Source: Longimicrobium terrae
GTDB lineage: Bacteria; Gemmatimonadota; Gemmatimonadetes; Longimicrobiales; Longimicrobiaceae
Length of the DNA: 64,000 nucleotides
Reading direction: 5' to 3'
Assembly: GCF_014202995.1 (NCBI RefSeq)
Contig: NZ_JACHIA010000006.1
Span: 1-64,000 of the forward strand
A program made the translations under genes and the position numbers. Below are positions 16,974 through 26,000 of this stretch, piece after piece. The notes under the pieces are model-generated. The model had not been told where the DNA came from, did no database searches, and saw only the letters and a program-made list of their open reading frames with translations. Numbering within the stretch: position 1 is the first letter of the stretch; every line of letters begins with the position of its first letter.

Positions 16974-18269
16974 GTGAAGAAACAAGCTGTTGCCCTGTTC
17001 GCCCTGCTGCTGGCCGCGTGCAGCGACGTCACGCAGCCCGCGCCCGCGGTCGAACGCGCGGAATCGCGCCCCGAATCGTCTCTGGACGCCGACGAGACCG
17101 CCATTCTGAACCTGGCGCTCACCGACCGGCTGTTCACCTCGGGCACCATGAACACCGTCGGCGTGCTTTCCGAAGGCAGGACGCGGGACTTTGCCTACGT
17201 GCTGTTCACCAACGGCACGCAGTCGGTGCGGCGCGAGTTCCGCAAGAATGCCGGCGAATGGCGCCAGGTTGCCGTCACCGGCCTGCAGAAGACCGACAAG
17301 GCCGATGGCATGATGAGCGCGAGCGCGTACACCGCGCCGATCGGCTCCGCGGTCGGGACCGGCCTGTCGCAGAACTTCTACGCCGCGGCATCCGGCTCGT
17401 CGGGCAACTTCGTCACGGGCACCGCGCCCGATGCCCTGCAGTCCTGGTCGGCGGCCTCGTTCAGCGCCGGCACGCAGACGGCGAACGACACCATCTTCGC
17501 CGTCGACCGCATGAACAACTTCACATTCTACCACAACAGCGGGGGCGCCACCTTCAACGGCAGCTGCAGCGGGTCGCCCTGTTCCACGCAGGTCTGGGTC
17601 AACGGCACGCTCCAGAATTCGGCGCAGGTCTTTCTCTCCTATCACCTCAAGGTGATTCCGCCCATCGTCGCCGCCCCGATCTCGGGAACGGCCAACATCC
17701 CCTGGACGGGCACGTACACCTGGACGACCTCCGCTTCGGGCGGCAACTCGGAAGACAGCGGCTACACGTACGAGTGGCAGATCAGCTACGACGGCGGCGC
17801 GAGCTGGACGGGAATGGGCGGCGGCAGCTCCAAGTCGCTCACCTTCACCAGCTCCACCACGACGTCGTTCTCGTGGCGCGTGCGTGCGTCCAAGTCCGGA
17901 CGCACGTCGGCCTGGGTGGTCAAGGCGGTGGCCGTCGCGAATCCGATGTACGCGCCGCTTCAGGTGGATCCGCAGGGCGAGACAGTGATCACCCAGCAGA
18001 TTCCGTACACGTACGATGCCGGTATTTCGGGAGGCAGTGGCACGTACAGCTACCAGTGGTACGTGGTGTGGGACGGATCTCCCTATCACCCCAGCGGCGA
18101 GAACATGCTGGGCACCGGTTCTACGCAGACCATCAGCGTGGTGCCGGGTGACGGCAACTTCACGTTGCGCGTGCATGTGACGTCCAACGGGCAGACCATC
18201 GTCGGCTACAAGTACGTCACCAACCTCATGACCTGCGGCGAAGACTACTGCCCGGTCGAAGGCGACTGA
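16974..18269 (+). CDS. Tandem Ig-like lipoprotein, copy 2 of 3
   Basis: A 431-residue paralogue of the product of the gene at 15249. The signal peptide and lipobox are the same (LLLAAC, Cys16), as are the CX4C loop (SCSGSPCST), two Ig-like domains (YEWQISYDGGASW and YSYQWYVVWDGS) and tail TCGEDYCPVEGD. The frame is open back to an ATG at 16845, but the GTG at 16974 is correct because it matches both paralogues and follows AGGAGAGCTC. The first codons are nearly identical at DNA level in all three copies, pointing to recent duplication or gene conversion. Function unknown. It is transcribed separately, between hairpin terminators. Confidence 0.78.
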   Translation: MKKQAVALFALLLAACSDVTQPAPAVERAESRPESSLDADETAILNLALTDRLFTSGTMNTVGVLSEGRTRDFAYVLFTNGTQSVRREFRKNAGEWRQVAVTGLQKTDKADGMMSASAYTAPIGSAVGTGLSQNFYAAASGSSGNFVTGTAPDALQSWSAASFSAGTQTANDTIFAVDRMNNFTFYHNSGGATFNGSCSGSPCSTQVWVNGTLQNSAQVFLSYHLKVIPPIVAAPISGTANIPWTGTYTWTTSASGGNSEDSGYTYEWQISYDGGASWTGMGGGSSKSLTFTSSTTTSFSWRVRASKSGRTSAWVVKAVAVANPMYAPLQVDPQGETVITQQIPYTYDAGISGGSGTYSYQWYVVWDGSPYHPSGENMLGTGSTQTISVVPGDGNFTLRVHVTSNGQTIVGYKYVTNLMTCGEDYCPVEGD

Positions 18270-18286
18270 CGCACGCGGCTGTGCAC

Positions 18287-18318
18287 TACGGGCGGCGGAT
18301 CATTCCCCGCCGCCCGTA
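18287..18318 (+). terminator. Hairpin terminator after copy 2
   Basis: TACGGGCGGCGG pairs with CCGCCGCCCGTA around an 8-nt loop, 17 bp after the stop, matching in position and sequence the hairpins after copies 1 and 3. Confidence 0.72.
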
Positions 18319-18320
18319 AT

Positions 18321-18671
18321 GTCCGCGCGCTTCTCGTGGCGGCGCGGATGCACGTGTCGACACCCGGCCGGTCCGGCGATGAACGCCGGCGCGGCGCCGC
18401 GCGGCAGGCTCAGGCACCCATCACCCTGCCTGCACCAGCGTGTCTGAAAATGGATTCCGCGGCGCCAGGCAGCGGTGGAGATGATTCGGGCGGAAGAGGA
18501 TTGCGTCTCCTTCAGCGTCGATCCATCGCTCCGCCTGAGACACAACGGCAGAGGATGCAGGAGCATTGCTTGTCCATCCGCTGCAACGCGGGAAACGGAT
18601 CTACTTGCCCCACGCTTTACCGCCGGGAATCCCACTCTCCGGCGGTCCGGACACACTCCCAAGGAGAGCTC
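18321..18671 (+). repeat. Duplicated intergenic block upstream of copy 3
   Basis: Second copy of the block at 16611-16973; see there. Both ends are best conserved and the middle is diverged. No gene is contained. Confidence 0.85.
18619..18646 (+). promoter_or_regulatory. Leader hairpin before copy 3
   Basis: ACCGCCGG pairs with CCGGCGGT around a loop containing AATCCCAC, 25 bp before the GTG. It shows base-pair-preserving changes relative to the hairpin at 16922. Confidence 0.6.
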
Positions 18672-19985
18672 GTGAAGAAACAAGCTGTTGCCCTGTTCGC
18701 CCTGCTGCTGGCCGCGTGCAGCGACGTCACCCAGCCGTCGCCCGCGACGGAGCCCGACGCCGCGCGACCCGAAGCGGTGTCGGACGCCGACGCTGCCGCC
18801 ATTCTGGAGGTGGCTACCGCCGATCCGCTCTTCCTGGAACTGCGCAATGCGGGAGTGCTTTCCGCGGGCAGAACGGCGAACTCGGCCACCGTCCTCTATA
18901 CGGACGGGGTGCGATCGGTGCGGCGCCAGTTCCGCAGGACCGGCACTACGTGGGCGCCGTCCGGCGCCGCGATTTCGCAGCTCGTGGCGGCGGGAGACCT
19001 GCCGAGCAACGCCACGGGCTACTCGGGCCTGATCGGGGTCGTCTACCGCCTGGACTCCGACAACACGACCCAGATCCAATGGGACTACGTGCATGCACCC
19101 ATCACCGCCGAATCGGGCACCTGGGTCAGCGGGAGCGACTTCGACAACAACCAGCGACTTGTGAAGGGCGTGTTCGTGACCGGCACCGAAACCGTGCACG
19201 ACACGATCTACACCGTCGATCAACTGGAAAAGATCACCTTTACCCACCGGCCTTCCGGCGGCGGGTCAGACTATCCCGGTCTCTGCTGGAGTTCGCCCTG
19301 CACCACCATTCAGAGCGTCGGCGGCGTCAGCTACATGTCCCGCCAGGTCCTGTTTCACTTTCACCTGAAGGTCGTGGCGCCCGTCGTGATCAGCGCGATC
19401 TCGGGACCGGACTCCGTCAAGCTTACCGGCACCTACACGTGGTCCGCGGTGGGCGCCGGCGGCGATGTGGAAAGCCCTGCGGTGGCGTACGAATGGCAGA
19501 CCAGCACCGACAACGTAAACTGGACCGCGGCAGGCACGACGGCTTCCAAGAGCATCACCTACAGCGCGGGCAACCACTCCTCGTTCTACCTTCGGGTGAG
19601 GGCATCGCGGTCCGGGCGAACGTCTCCGTGGTCCGTGAAGTACGTGGGGGTGCGCAGCCCGCTGTACCCGGTCCTGGAGGTGGCTCCTGACGGGGAAACC
19701 GTGATCACCACGGAGAACCCGTACACGTACACGGCAGGTGCCACGGGCGGAACCGGCACGTACACCTACCAGTGGTACGTGATCTGGGACGGATCTCCCT
19801 ATCACCCCAGCGGCACGGACGCGCTGGGCACCGGCGCCACGCAGACCCTCAGCGTGGTGCCGGGGGATGGCAGCTTCACGCTGCGGGTGCATGTGACGTC
19901 GAACGGCCAGACGTTCATAGGCTACAAGTACGTCACCAACCTCCTGACCTGCGGCGAGGACTACTGCCCGGTCGAGGGCGACTGA
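18672..19985 (+). CDS. Tandem Ig-like lipoprotein, copy 3 of 3
   Basis: A 437-residue paralogue, the most diverged of the three in its N-terminal 220 residues, which keep the CX4C loop (LCWSSPCTT). The signal peptide (Cys16) and the second Ig-like domain (YTYQWYVIWDGSPYHPSG, VVPGDGSFTLRV) with the TCGEDYCPVEGD tail are nearly identical to copy 2. This uneven divergence suggests conserved display and C-terminal parts with a variable N-terminal recognition part. The GTG start follows AAGGAGAGCTC, and an upstream in-frame extension is rejected. A strong terminator with a T-rich tail follows at 20007. Confidence 0.77.
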   Translation: MKKQAVALFALLLAACSDVTQPSPATEPDAARPEAVSDADAAAILEVATADPLFLELRNAGVLSAGRTANSATVLYTDGVRSVRRQFRRTGTTWAPSGAAISQLVAAGDLPSNATGYSGLIGVVYRLDSDNTTQIQWDYVHAPITAESGTWVSGSDFDNNQRLVKGVFVTGTETVHDTIYTVDQLEKITFTHRPSGGGSDYPGLCWSSPCTTIQSVGGVSYMSRQVLFHFHLKVVAPVVISAISGPDSVKLTGTYTWSAVGAGGDVESPAVAYEWQTSTDNVNWTAAGTTASKSITYSAGNHSSFYLRVRASRSGRTSPWSVKYVGVRSPLYPVLEVAPDGETVITTENPYTYTAGATGGTGTYTYQWYVIWDGSPYHPSGTDALGTGATQTLSVVPGDGSFTLRVHVTSNGQTFIGYKYVTNLLTCGEDYCPVEGD

Positions 19986-20006
19986 CGCACGCAGGACGGC
20001 AACCGG

Positions 20007-20049
20007 AACGGGCGGTGGGGATCATTCCCCACCGCCCGTTCTTTCTTTT
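20007..20049 (+). terminator. Rho-independent terminator after copy 3
   Basis: A perfect 14-bp stem (AACGGGCGGTGGGG with its complement), loop ATCATT, is followed by CTTTCTTTT. Confidence 0.85.
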
Positions 20050-20104
20050 GATGGATGGAGCCAGCCGCCAGATTCGGGATGACGGCGTGCCTGGACAGCG
20101 CGTC

Positions 20105-20250
20105 GCCCTCACCCCGCGTGCTGCGCACGACGACCCTCTCCCACGAACGGATGTAGGAGAGGGAGCACACCCCAGCCCCGCGCGGAACCCCCAACGTGGT
20201 TGAAGCCCCGAACGGCGCCTGTGGACGCCGTGTCGGGGCTTTCCGTGTTT
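20105..20250 (-). repeat. Intergenic element, module E plus B fragment, reversed
   Basis: 20105-20174 is a full module E in reverse (CCCTCACCCCGCGTGCTGCG at one end). 20199-20250 is the 3' half of module B reversed, a strong hairpin AGCCCCGAACGGCG / CGCCGTGTCGGGGCT that may also terminate transcription. The interval between copy 3 and the cytochrome gene otherwise holds nothing. Confidence 0.75.
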
Positions 20251-20323
20251 GAGGCGCATGACTCGCCGCCGTCGCTCTGGACAGGTTCGGCCGCATGCAA
20301 CTCCGCTCCCGCCGATCGCTGGC

Positions 20324-21304
20324 CTACCGCGCTGCCCCGGTGCTGTCGAGCGGGACCTTGTGGCCGCGCATCCAGCGCAGATAGGCGAGGATGTCTTCGA
20401 TCTCGCGGTCGCTGAGCCGGCCCTCGAACACCGGCATGGCCGTCCCCGCGCGGAATGCGCGGGCGTTGCGGATGAACGCCGCCAGCGTGGCCGCGTCACG
20501 GTATTCGGTGATGTTGCGCGGCACGTTCAGCTCCGGGCCCACGCTGCCGCCCTGCCGGTTGAGAGCGTGGCACGCGACGCACTGGTCGCCCCCGTGGCTC
20601 TCGATGACGAACGCCTGAAATCCGCGGTACACGGGATCATCCCGGCTCACCCCTGTCGGATAAAGGCGGTCGTAGCGCTTGCGCGGGTCCACCACCTCGA
20701 TGCGCGCCAACTGGTATGGCCACGGCCGCCGGAGCGCCGCATCCGCGGTATCGCCGGGGGCGGCGCCCGTCTGGCCCCACACCAGGTAGAACGGCGCGGG
20801 AGAGATGGACTGCGCCCCGTGCCGCACCGGCTGCCACGCCGATCCGGCGGGCGCGTCCAGGTCGGCAAAGGCGATGATCCCCTTGATGCGCGGATCGGCG
20901 GCGGACTGGGCCATGGTTGCGCGATAGCCATCTGCCGCCACGAAGTACAGCACCTCATCCGCCGACATCGTCACGCCCGCGAGCGCCAGCAGCCGGTCCA
21001 GCGGAACGCCCGCGTAACGCTTTGCACGGCCCTCGTACGCGGGATCGTGGCGCACGAGGGCGGTGTCCGTGGGCAGCGCGCGCCTGAGCTCCGCGAGCGT
21101 AAAGGTGCGTGTTCCCGACGCCGTGACGACGACCAGGCTCTCCGACGAGGGCTTGGTCGCGGAATCGGATCCGGCACGGGTAGCGGAGGTTTCCGCCGCA
21201 TCGTCGCGGCGCCGCGCGGGGTCGGCTTCCACGCCGCATGCGGCGGCCGCCAGGAGCAGCAGCACGGCGGTCAGGTGGCGCGAAACGGTTCGGGGAATCG
21301 GCAT
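20324..21304 (-). CDS. c-type cytochrome lipoprotein with N-terminal molybdopterin-oxidoreductase-like domain
   Basis: A 326-residue exported protein. The signal peptide ends in AAAC (lipidated Cys23). Residues about 60-205 (FTLAELRRALP, YAGVPLDRLLALAGV, YFVAADGYRATM) resemble the non-catalytic region of sulfite-oxidase/YedY-type proteins, without the cofactor cysteine. Residues about 225-315 are a class I cytochrome c with haem motif CVACH (242-246) and probable axial Met290 (TAMPVF). It likely passes electrons in the periplasm or outer membrane, partner unknown. The start at 21304 is chosen because it begins the signal peptide. The gene diverges from the cysteine-peptide cluster at 21579. 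Confidence 0.75.
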   Translation of the reverse strand: MPIPRTVSRHLTAVLLLLAAAACGVEADPARRRDDAAETSATRAGSDSATKPSSESLVVVTASGTRTFTLAELRRALPTDTALVRHDPAYEGRAKRYAGVPLDRLLALAGVTMSADEVLYFVAADGYRATMAQSAADPRIKGIIAFADLDAPAGSAWQPVRHGAQSISPAPFYLVWGQTGAAPGDTADAALRRPWPYQLARIEVVDPRKRYDRLYPTGVSRDDPVYRGFQAFVIESHGGDQCVACHALNRQGGSVGPELNVPRNITEYRDAATLAAFIRNARAFRAGTAMPVFEGRLSDREIEDILAYLRWMRGHKVPLDSTGAAR

Positions 21305-21421
21305 CGCGGGGCGTTGGATCAGGTGTGGAGGGCGGAGATGGGAGACGGCGGGGTTCGGAGAGGTCGGAGACGGCCCGGAGAATGGCAGATTCCGTGCGGA
21401 TCCCCTTGGCGGAAAGCCGCG

Positions 21422-21449
21422 TTGACACGCCTGCTCTCCGGCTGATAAC
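21422..21449 (+). promoter_or_regulatory. Candidate promoter for the cysteine-peptide cluster
   Basis: A perfect TTGACA (21422-21427) is followed after 16 bp by GATAAC (21444-21449), four of six matches to the -10 consensus. It lies about 130 bp upstream of the ATG at 21579. No stronger candidate is visible in the divergent gap. Confidence 0.45.
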
Positions 21450-21578
21450 GTTGGGAACTCGTCCGAGTACAGTCTTCCGACCGGTAATGCCGGAGTGCTT
21501 CCCATACGCCCTCCGAGGACTGAGCAGGTACATCAACCTCTCTCGCAGCCTTTCCTACCTCACTCCCCACGATATCCG

Positions 21579-21839
21579 ATGAAGAAGCAAGCCAGGTTCA
21601 ACCTGCTGGCCGCCACCGTCGTCGCGGTCGGCGGATTCGCGCTCACCGCACCCGCCTCTGCCGCGTCATCGTTCGGCGGCTGTGAGGACATGCACGCAGC
21701 CATCGCCGAACACGCGAGCGACTGCTGGGCGAACGGCGGCACCAGCATGTCCCACAACGGCAGGTGCGGGGCGGGAGGATACACCCTCACCACGGTCTGC
21801 AACATTCCGACCGGGGGAGAGGACATCCCGCACCTCTGA
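21579..21839 (+). CDS. Small secreted four-cysteine peptide
   Basis: An 86-residue precursor beginning MKKQARFNLLAATVVAVGG, with a Sec signal peptide likely cut after APASA. The mature peptide of about 57 residues is Gly/Ala/His-rich and has four cysteines (35, 49, 63, 74), enough for two disulfides; it ends GGEDIPHL. No family was recognised. The next gene encodes a membrane-anchored DsbA-like oxidoreductase, so oxidative folding of this peptide is a reasonable inference. The frame is open upstream, but the ATG at 21579 begins the signal peptide. A 9-bp hairpin at 21853 sits between it and the next gene and could set a higher level for the first gene. Confidence 0.7.
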   Translation: MKKQARFNLLAATVVAVGGFALTAPASAASSFGGCEDMHAAIAEHASDCWANGGTSMSHNGRCGAGGYTLTTVCNIPTGGEDIPHL

Positions 21840-21852
21840 CAAGATCTCACTT

Positions 21853-21885
21853 CAGCCGAGGCCGGGACAGCCCCGCCCTCGGCTG
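21853..21885 (+). terminator. Hairpin between peptide and oxidoreductase genes
   Basis: CAGCCGAGG pairs with CCTCGGCTG with a 15-nt GC-rich loop and no T-run. It is more likely a partial terminator or mRNA-stabilising hairpin than a full stop. Confidence 0.45.
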
Positions 21886-21914
21886 AGGGGGTTCAAACCT
21901 GGTGCTGCATACCC

Positions 21915-22601
21915 ATGGCCAACAGGGACACTTTCCAGAATCTGCTCAGTGTTGTCCTTGCACTCTGCGCAATCGTAGTTACCGGCATCCTCGTCCGCCG
22001 CGAGTTCTTTCCCGGCACGAGGTCCGTGGAGGGAACAACCGTTCCCTCCACCGTGTCTGACTGGGCACAGTTCGGCATGGAAGGCCATCGCATCGGCGCC
22101 TCCTCCCCCCAGGTAACGATCGTCGAATTCAGCGACTTCCAATGCCCGTTCTGCCGCGTTCTTGCCCTTCGCCTGGACACGCTCAGGGCCGAATTCCCCA
22201 ACGAAATCGCGGTGGTCTACCGTCACCATCCGCTCGCGGCCATTCATCCTCATGCAGTCGCGGCGGTGGGCGCCAGCGAGTGCGCCGCCAGACAGGGCCG
22301 CTTCTGGGCCATGCATGACGCGCTGTACGCCGGCCAGGACTCGATCGGGAGCCGGACCTGGGCGCGATTCGCCGAGGCGGCCGGCGTGGAAGATGCCGCG
22401 GGCTTTGACGCGTGCATGAAAGAAAACGCGGTCCCGGAAGCGCTCACGTCCGACACGGCCGCGGGAAACGCCCTGCAGGTGCACTCTACCCCGACCCTGC
22501 TGATCAACCAGTTCCGGCTTGCGGGCGCCGCGCCGCTCGACACCCTCCGCGCCTACGTTGCGCGGGCGCGCTCCACAGCCACTCCCCATCCACGAAGGTG
22601 A
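21915..22601 (+). CDS. DsbA-like thioredoxin-fold oxidoreductase
   Basis: A 228-residue protein with one N-terminal membrane anchor (about 9-27), placing the domain in the periplasm. The thioredoxin-fold active site is CPFC (Cys77, Cys80) after TIVEFSDFQ, the cis-proline loop is HSTPTLLIN, and a helical insertion lies between, as in DsbA/Com1-type proteins (DSBA_2/4 family). The predicted role is introducing or shuffling disulfides in exported proteins. The immediate upstream gene encodes a four-Cys secreted peptide and the downstream gene a PDZ lipoprotein 7 bp away, so this is probably an operon with a dedicated substrate. Two further cysteines (in ASECAA and DACMK) may form a structural bond. 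Confidence 0.85.
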   Translation: MANRDTFQNLLSVVLALCAIVVTGILVRREFFPGTRSVEGTTVPSTVSDWAQFGMEGHRIGASSPQVTIVEFSDFQCPFCRVLALRLDTLRAEFPNEIAVVYRHHPLAAIHPHAVAAVGASECAARQGRFWAMHDALYAGQDSIGSRTWARFAEAAGVEDAAGFDACMKENAVPEALTSDTAAGNALQVHSTPTLLINQFRLAGAAPLDTLRAYVARARSTATPHPRR

Positions 22602-22608
22602 GACCCGG

Positions 22609-23025
22609 ATGAAACTCGGTACGTTCACCGCCGCGCTGGCGCTGCTGCCGCTCGCGGCGGGATGCGCGCACGCTCAGCAGACCCCGCCGGCGGCTTCGGC
22701 GGTGCAGGGTCAGCACAGCAGTTCCGGCACGCTGACCAACCCGAACCCGCGGCCTCCAACGGCTTACACCGGCATGGGCGTGGCCATCCCGGGCGGCGGC
22801 CGCCCGGTGGTCACCCGCGTCGTTCCGGAATCGCCCGCGGCCCGCGCCGGCATCGTGGCGGGTGACGAGATCCTGTCCATCGACGGAGTGGATACGTCCG
22901 AGCGGGTGACGTTCTTCCGCGCAGCGGTTCCCGGCCAGCGCTACCTGTTCCGCGTTCGGAGGGGGACGACCCAGGTGGAACTGGCTGTGGTCCCGGATCC
23001 GCCGCGTACACGTTCCGCGAACTGA
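22609..23025 (+). CDS. PDZ-domain lipoprotein
   Basis: A 138-residue lipoprotein with signal peptide ending LAAGC (Cys19). After a 35-residue linker, residues about 55-125 form a short PDZ domain: MGVAIPGGGRP as carboxylate-binding loop region, then ESPAARAGIVAGDEILSIDGVDTS. No protease domain is present, so it likely acts as an adaptor that binds C termini or chaperones a partner. The ATG at 22609 is 7 bp after the oxidoreductase stop. The receptor gene starts 4 bp after its own stop, so tight coupling is expected. Confidence 0.8.
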   Translation: MKLGTFTAALALLPLAAGCAHAQQTPPAASAVQGQHSSSGTLTNPNPRPPTAYTGMGVAIPGGGRPVVTRVVPESPAARAGIVAGDEILSIDGVDTSERVTFFRAAVPGQRYLFRVRRGTTQVELAVVPDPPRTRSAN

Positions 23026-23029
23026 ACGG

Positions 23030-26000
23030 ATGAACGTGCCGGGGCGCTTGTCGCGGTTCTGGGCGGGCGCCGTGCTGGTCTGTGCTCTCGTGCTCCTTTC
23101 CACGCCTGCCCTCGGGCAACGGCGGGTGTGGCTGGCAGGCAGACTCTCCGGCCCGGATGGAACGCCGGCACGGGTGGCGCGCGTTCAGGTCACGAACGAC
23201 GGCGGCGTGACGGTCGCGGCGGAAACCGACACCCTGGGCGGCTACCGCGTCCAGCTGCCCGTTCCGTCCGGCCATTTTCTGATTTCCGTGGATGCCCCCG
23301 GCCATGAACCGGCAACGCGCGTCATCGCGGATCCCGGCGCTGGGAGCGAGGGAGTGACAGCGGACTTCATCCTCGCGGTTCGGACAGTGGGGCTGGAGCC
23401 TGTACGGGTCGTGGTTGCGCGGCTCACCGTGGCGGGAGCAACGCAGTGGACCCCCGGGTCCGTGGACCAGTCGAGGCTGGGGGTGACACTCAGAACGGAG
23501 CCGCTGGGCACCGACCCCCTCAGTGACGCGACCGACCGCCAGGTGGGGATGAGCCGGGTGCCGGCGGAGGGGGGAACGGGTTTCAGCATTGCGGGCCAAT
23601 CGCCCGATCAGACCCGGCTCACGATGGATGGGGCGGACCTCGGAAACGCGGCGGTCCCGCGCGAGGCGATCCGCTCGGCAGACGTGGTGACCAACACCTA
23701 CGATGTTGCACGCGGGCGTTTTACGGGCGGCCAGGTAGAAGTCAGGACGCAGCGCGCCGGAAACCGCTGGGGAGCGACGGTGCGGGGAGACCGCCGCGAT
23801 CCGCGGTTTACGCTGGGAGGCAGCGGGCCTCAACTCCGCATGTCGCACGTGGGGATGGATGCCGGTGGCGGCGGTGCGCTCGTGCGCGACCGCCTCTTCG
23901 TGTTCGGCGCCGCCTCCACGCGCAGAACCGCAGAGCCCAACTCATCCCTTGGCACCCTGGACCCCGCCGGCCTGGCCCTTCTGGGCATAGACGCAGACAG
24001 CGCCCGGCGCTTTCTGCAGGTTACCCGCACGATCCGCCCGGAGCAGGAGGGGGGAACTTCCACCAGCGGATACGCGTCCGCGCTTCTTCGGCTCGACGCG
24101 GTTCTTTCGGTCCGCCACTCGCTGATGCTCCGGTTCAACGGACAGCAGTCCAGCTTTCCCGGAGCCAATTCGCCCGCCGCGGCAGCCGGAACGGGAATCA
24201 ACATGCGCGGATCCGAGTTCGGAATCCTCGCGCAACTCAGTTCCGGCTCAGGCACGCTTGCCCATGAACTGAACGTGCATGTGGCGAGCACGGCCAGACG
24301 CTGGGCAGAGACCGACCGTGCCCCGACTGGACTGGTGAACGTCGCGTCCGAAGACGGACAAGGCCAGACATCGCTCGTGACACTCCGGTTCGCTGGAGGA
24401 GGGTTCGACCCTCGGGACACGCGACAGCGGCGCTGGACGATTTCGGACCAGTTCGTCGCGGTCACCTCCAACCGCGAGCACCGGCTGCGCCTGGGAGGCG
24501 AAGTGGGGGGACAGGAGGACCGGGTGGAAGCCGGCCCTTCACGGGGCACGTTCACGTTCGCGAGCCTGTCGGACCTGGAGGTCGGGCGGCCAGCGTCATA
24601 CATCCGTTCGCTGGAGACCGATCCGCGGCGAACGTCGGCCGTCCGGACTGCTTTCTACGCGGATGACCACTGGCGGCCAGGCCCCTTCGATCTGGACTAC
24701 GGATTCCGGCTGGAGCGTACGACGTTCTCCAGCGAAGCGGCCGACCCCGGGATCGAAGCACGCTTCGGCCGGCGCGCCGGGGAGATCCCCTCTGCCTGGA
24801 TCTTCAGCCCCCGCCTGGGCTTTTCCATCGAGCGCCGCATGCCGTGGGACCGCGGTGAACAGGGAAGCACCAATATCCAGGGCGGGATCGGTGCCTTCTC
24901 CGGCGAGCTTCCCTTCGCGGCACTCGGGTCCGCGCTCACGCAGACGGGAAGACCCGGCACGGCCGAGCTCGTCTGCGCGGGACCAGCGGCACCGAGCCCC
25001 GCGTGGGATGCGTACCGCGCAAACCCGGGTTCGGTGCCCTCCAGCTGCGCGGATGGTTCGTCGGTCTTGGCCGGCGCTGTGCCCCATGCAACCACGTTCA
25101 GTCGCGGGTTCGTCTTCCCGAGGGCTTGGCGCGCATCGCTCCACGGGCAGGGTCTGCTTCAGAACGGCGTGATCTGGAGCGCGTCGGGAAGCTGGGTCCG
25201 CGGCTTCCGGCAGCCGGTCGCGGTGGACCGTAATCTCCGATCCGAGGCATACTTCACCAACGGCGCCGAGGAGGGGCGGAGGGTGTTCGTTCCGGTTGAA
25301 GCGGTTGATCCGGCGACCGGAGTGGCGTCCATTGTCGCGTCGCGCCGCTTCCCGGAGTTCGGGACGGTGCGCGAGATCAGCGCCGGCGGGCGGTCCCGAA
25401 CCGCGCAGATGACCGCCACGGCCTCCCGGTTCTTTGGCCCGCTGGGCTTTATGGGGCCGTGGCGCGCCGAGGCCGGGTACACCTGGACCGCTGCCCGGGA
25501 AAGCATCAGCCCGCTCGATGTTCCGGGGCGTGGAAACTCGAGCACGGCATCGGATCCATTTCAGGCAGAGTGGGCGCCCGCCCCCTACGCGTCGCGCCAC
25601 GCGCTGAATGGGTTTGCGGAGTGGAGAATGTCCGGCTGGCTGAGCGTGGGGCTGATCGGCCGGGCTTCATCAGGCCGGCCGTTTACGCCCATGGTACGCG
25701 GAGATGTAAACGGGGATGGGCTGAACAACGACAGAGCTTTCGTGTTTGACCCCGGCCAGGCGACGGAACGATCACGCGAAGCGGAAGGGATGGAGACGCT
25801 GCTGGGCAGCGCTCCTGCCGGGGTCCGTGACTGTCTTCGGGGGCAGATCGGCCGGATTGCCGGCCACAACAGCTGCAGGACGGCCTGGTCCACCAGCCTG
25901 GATCTGAACGCGCGCCTGCAGTTCGGCCGAACGATAGACGGGTCATCGCACAAGCGCACGACGTTGTGGCTTTCGGCCCGGAACGTCACCGCGGGGCTGG

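Noticed and set aside
20204-20240. The hairpin as only a terminator of the cytochrome gene
   Set aside because: It matches the 3' half of module B, so it is listed as a repeat fragment; it may still terminate transcription.
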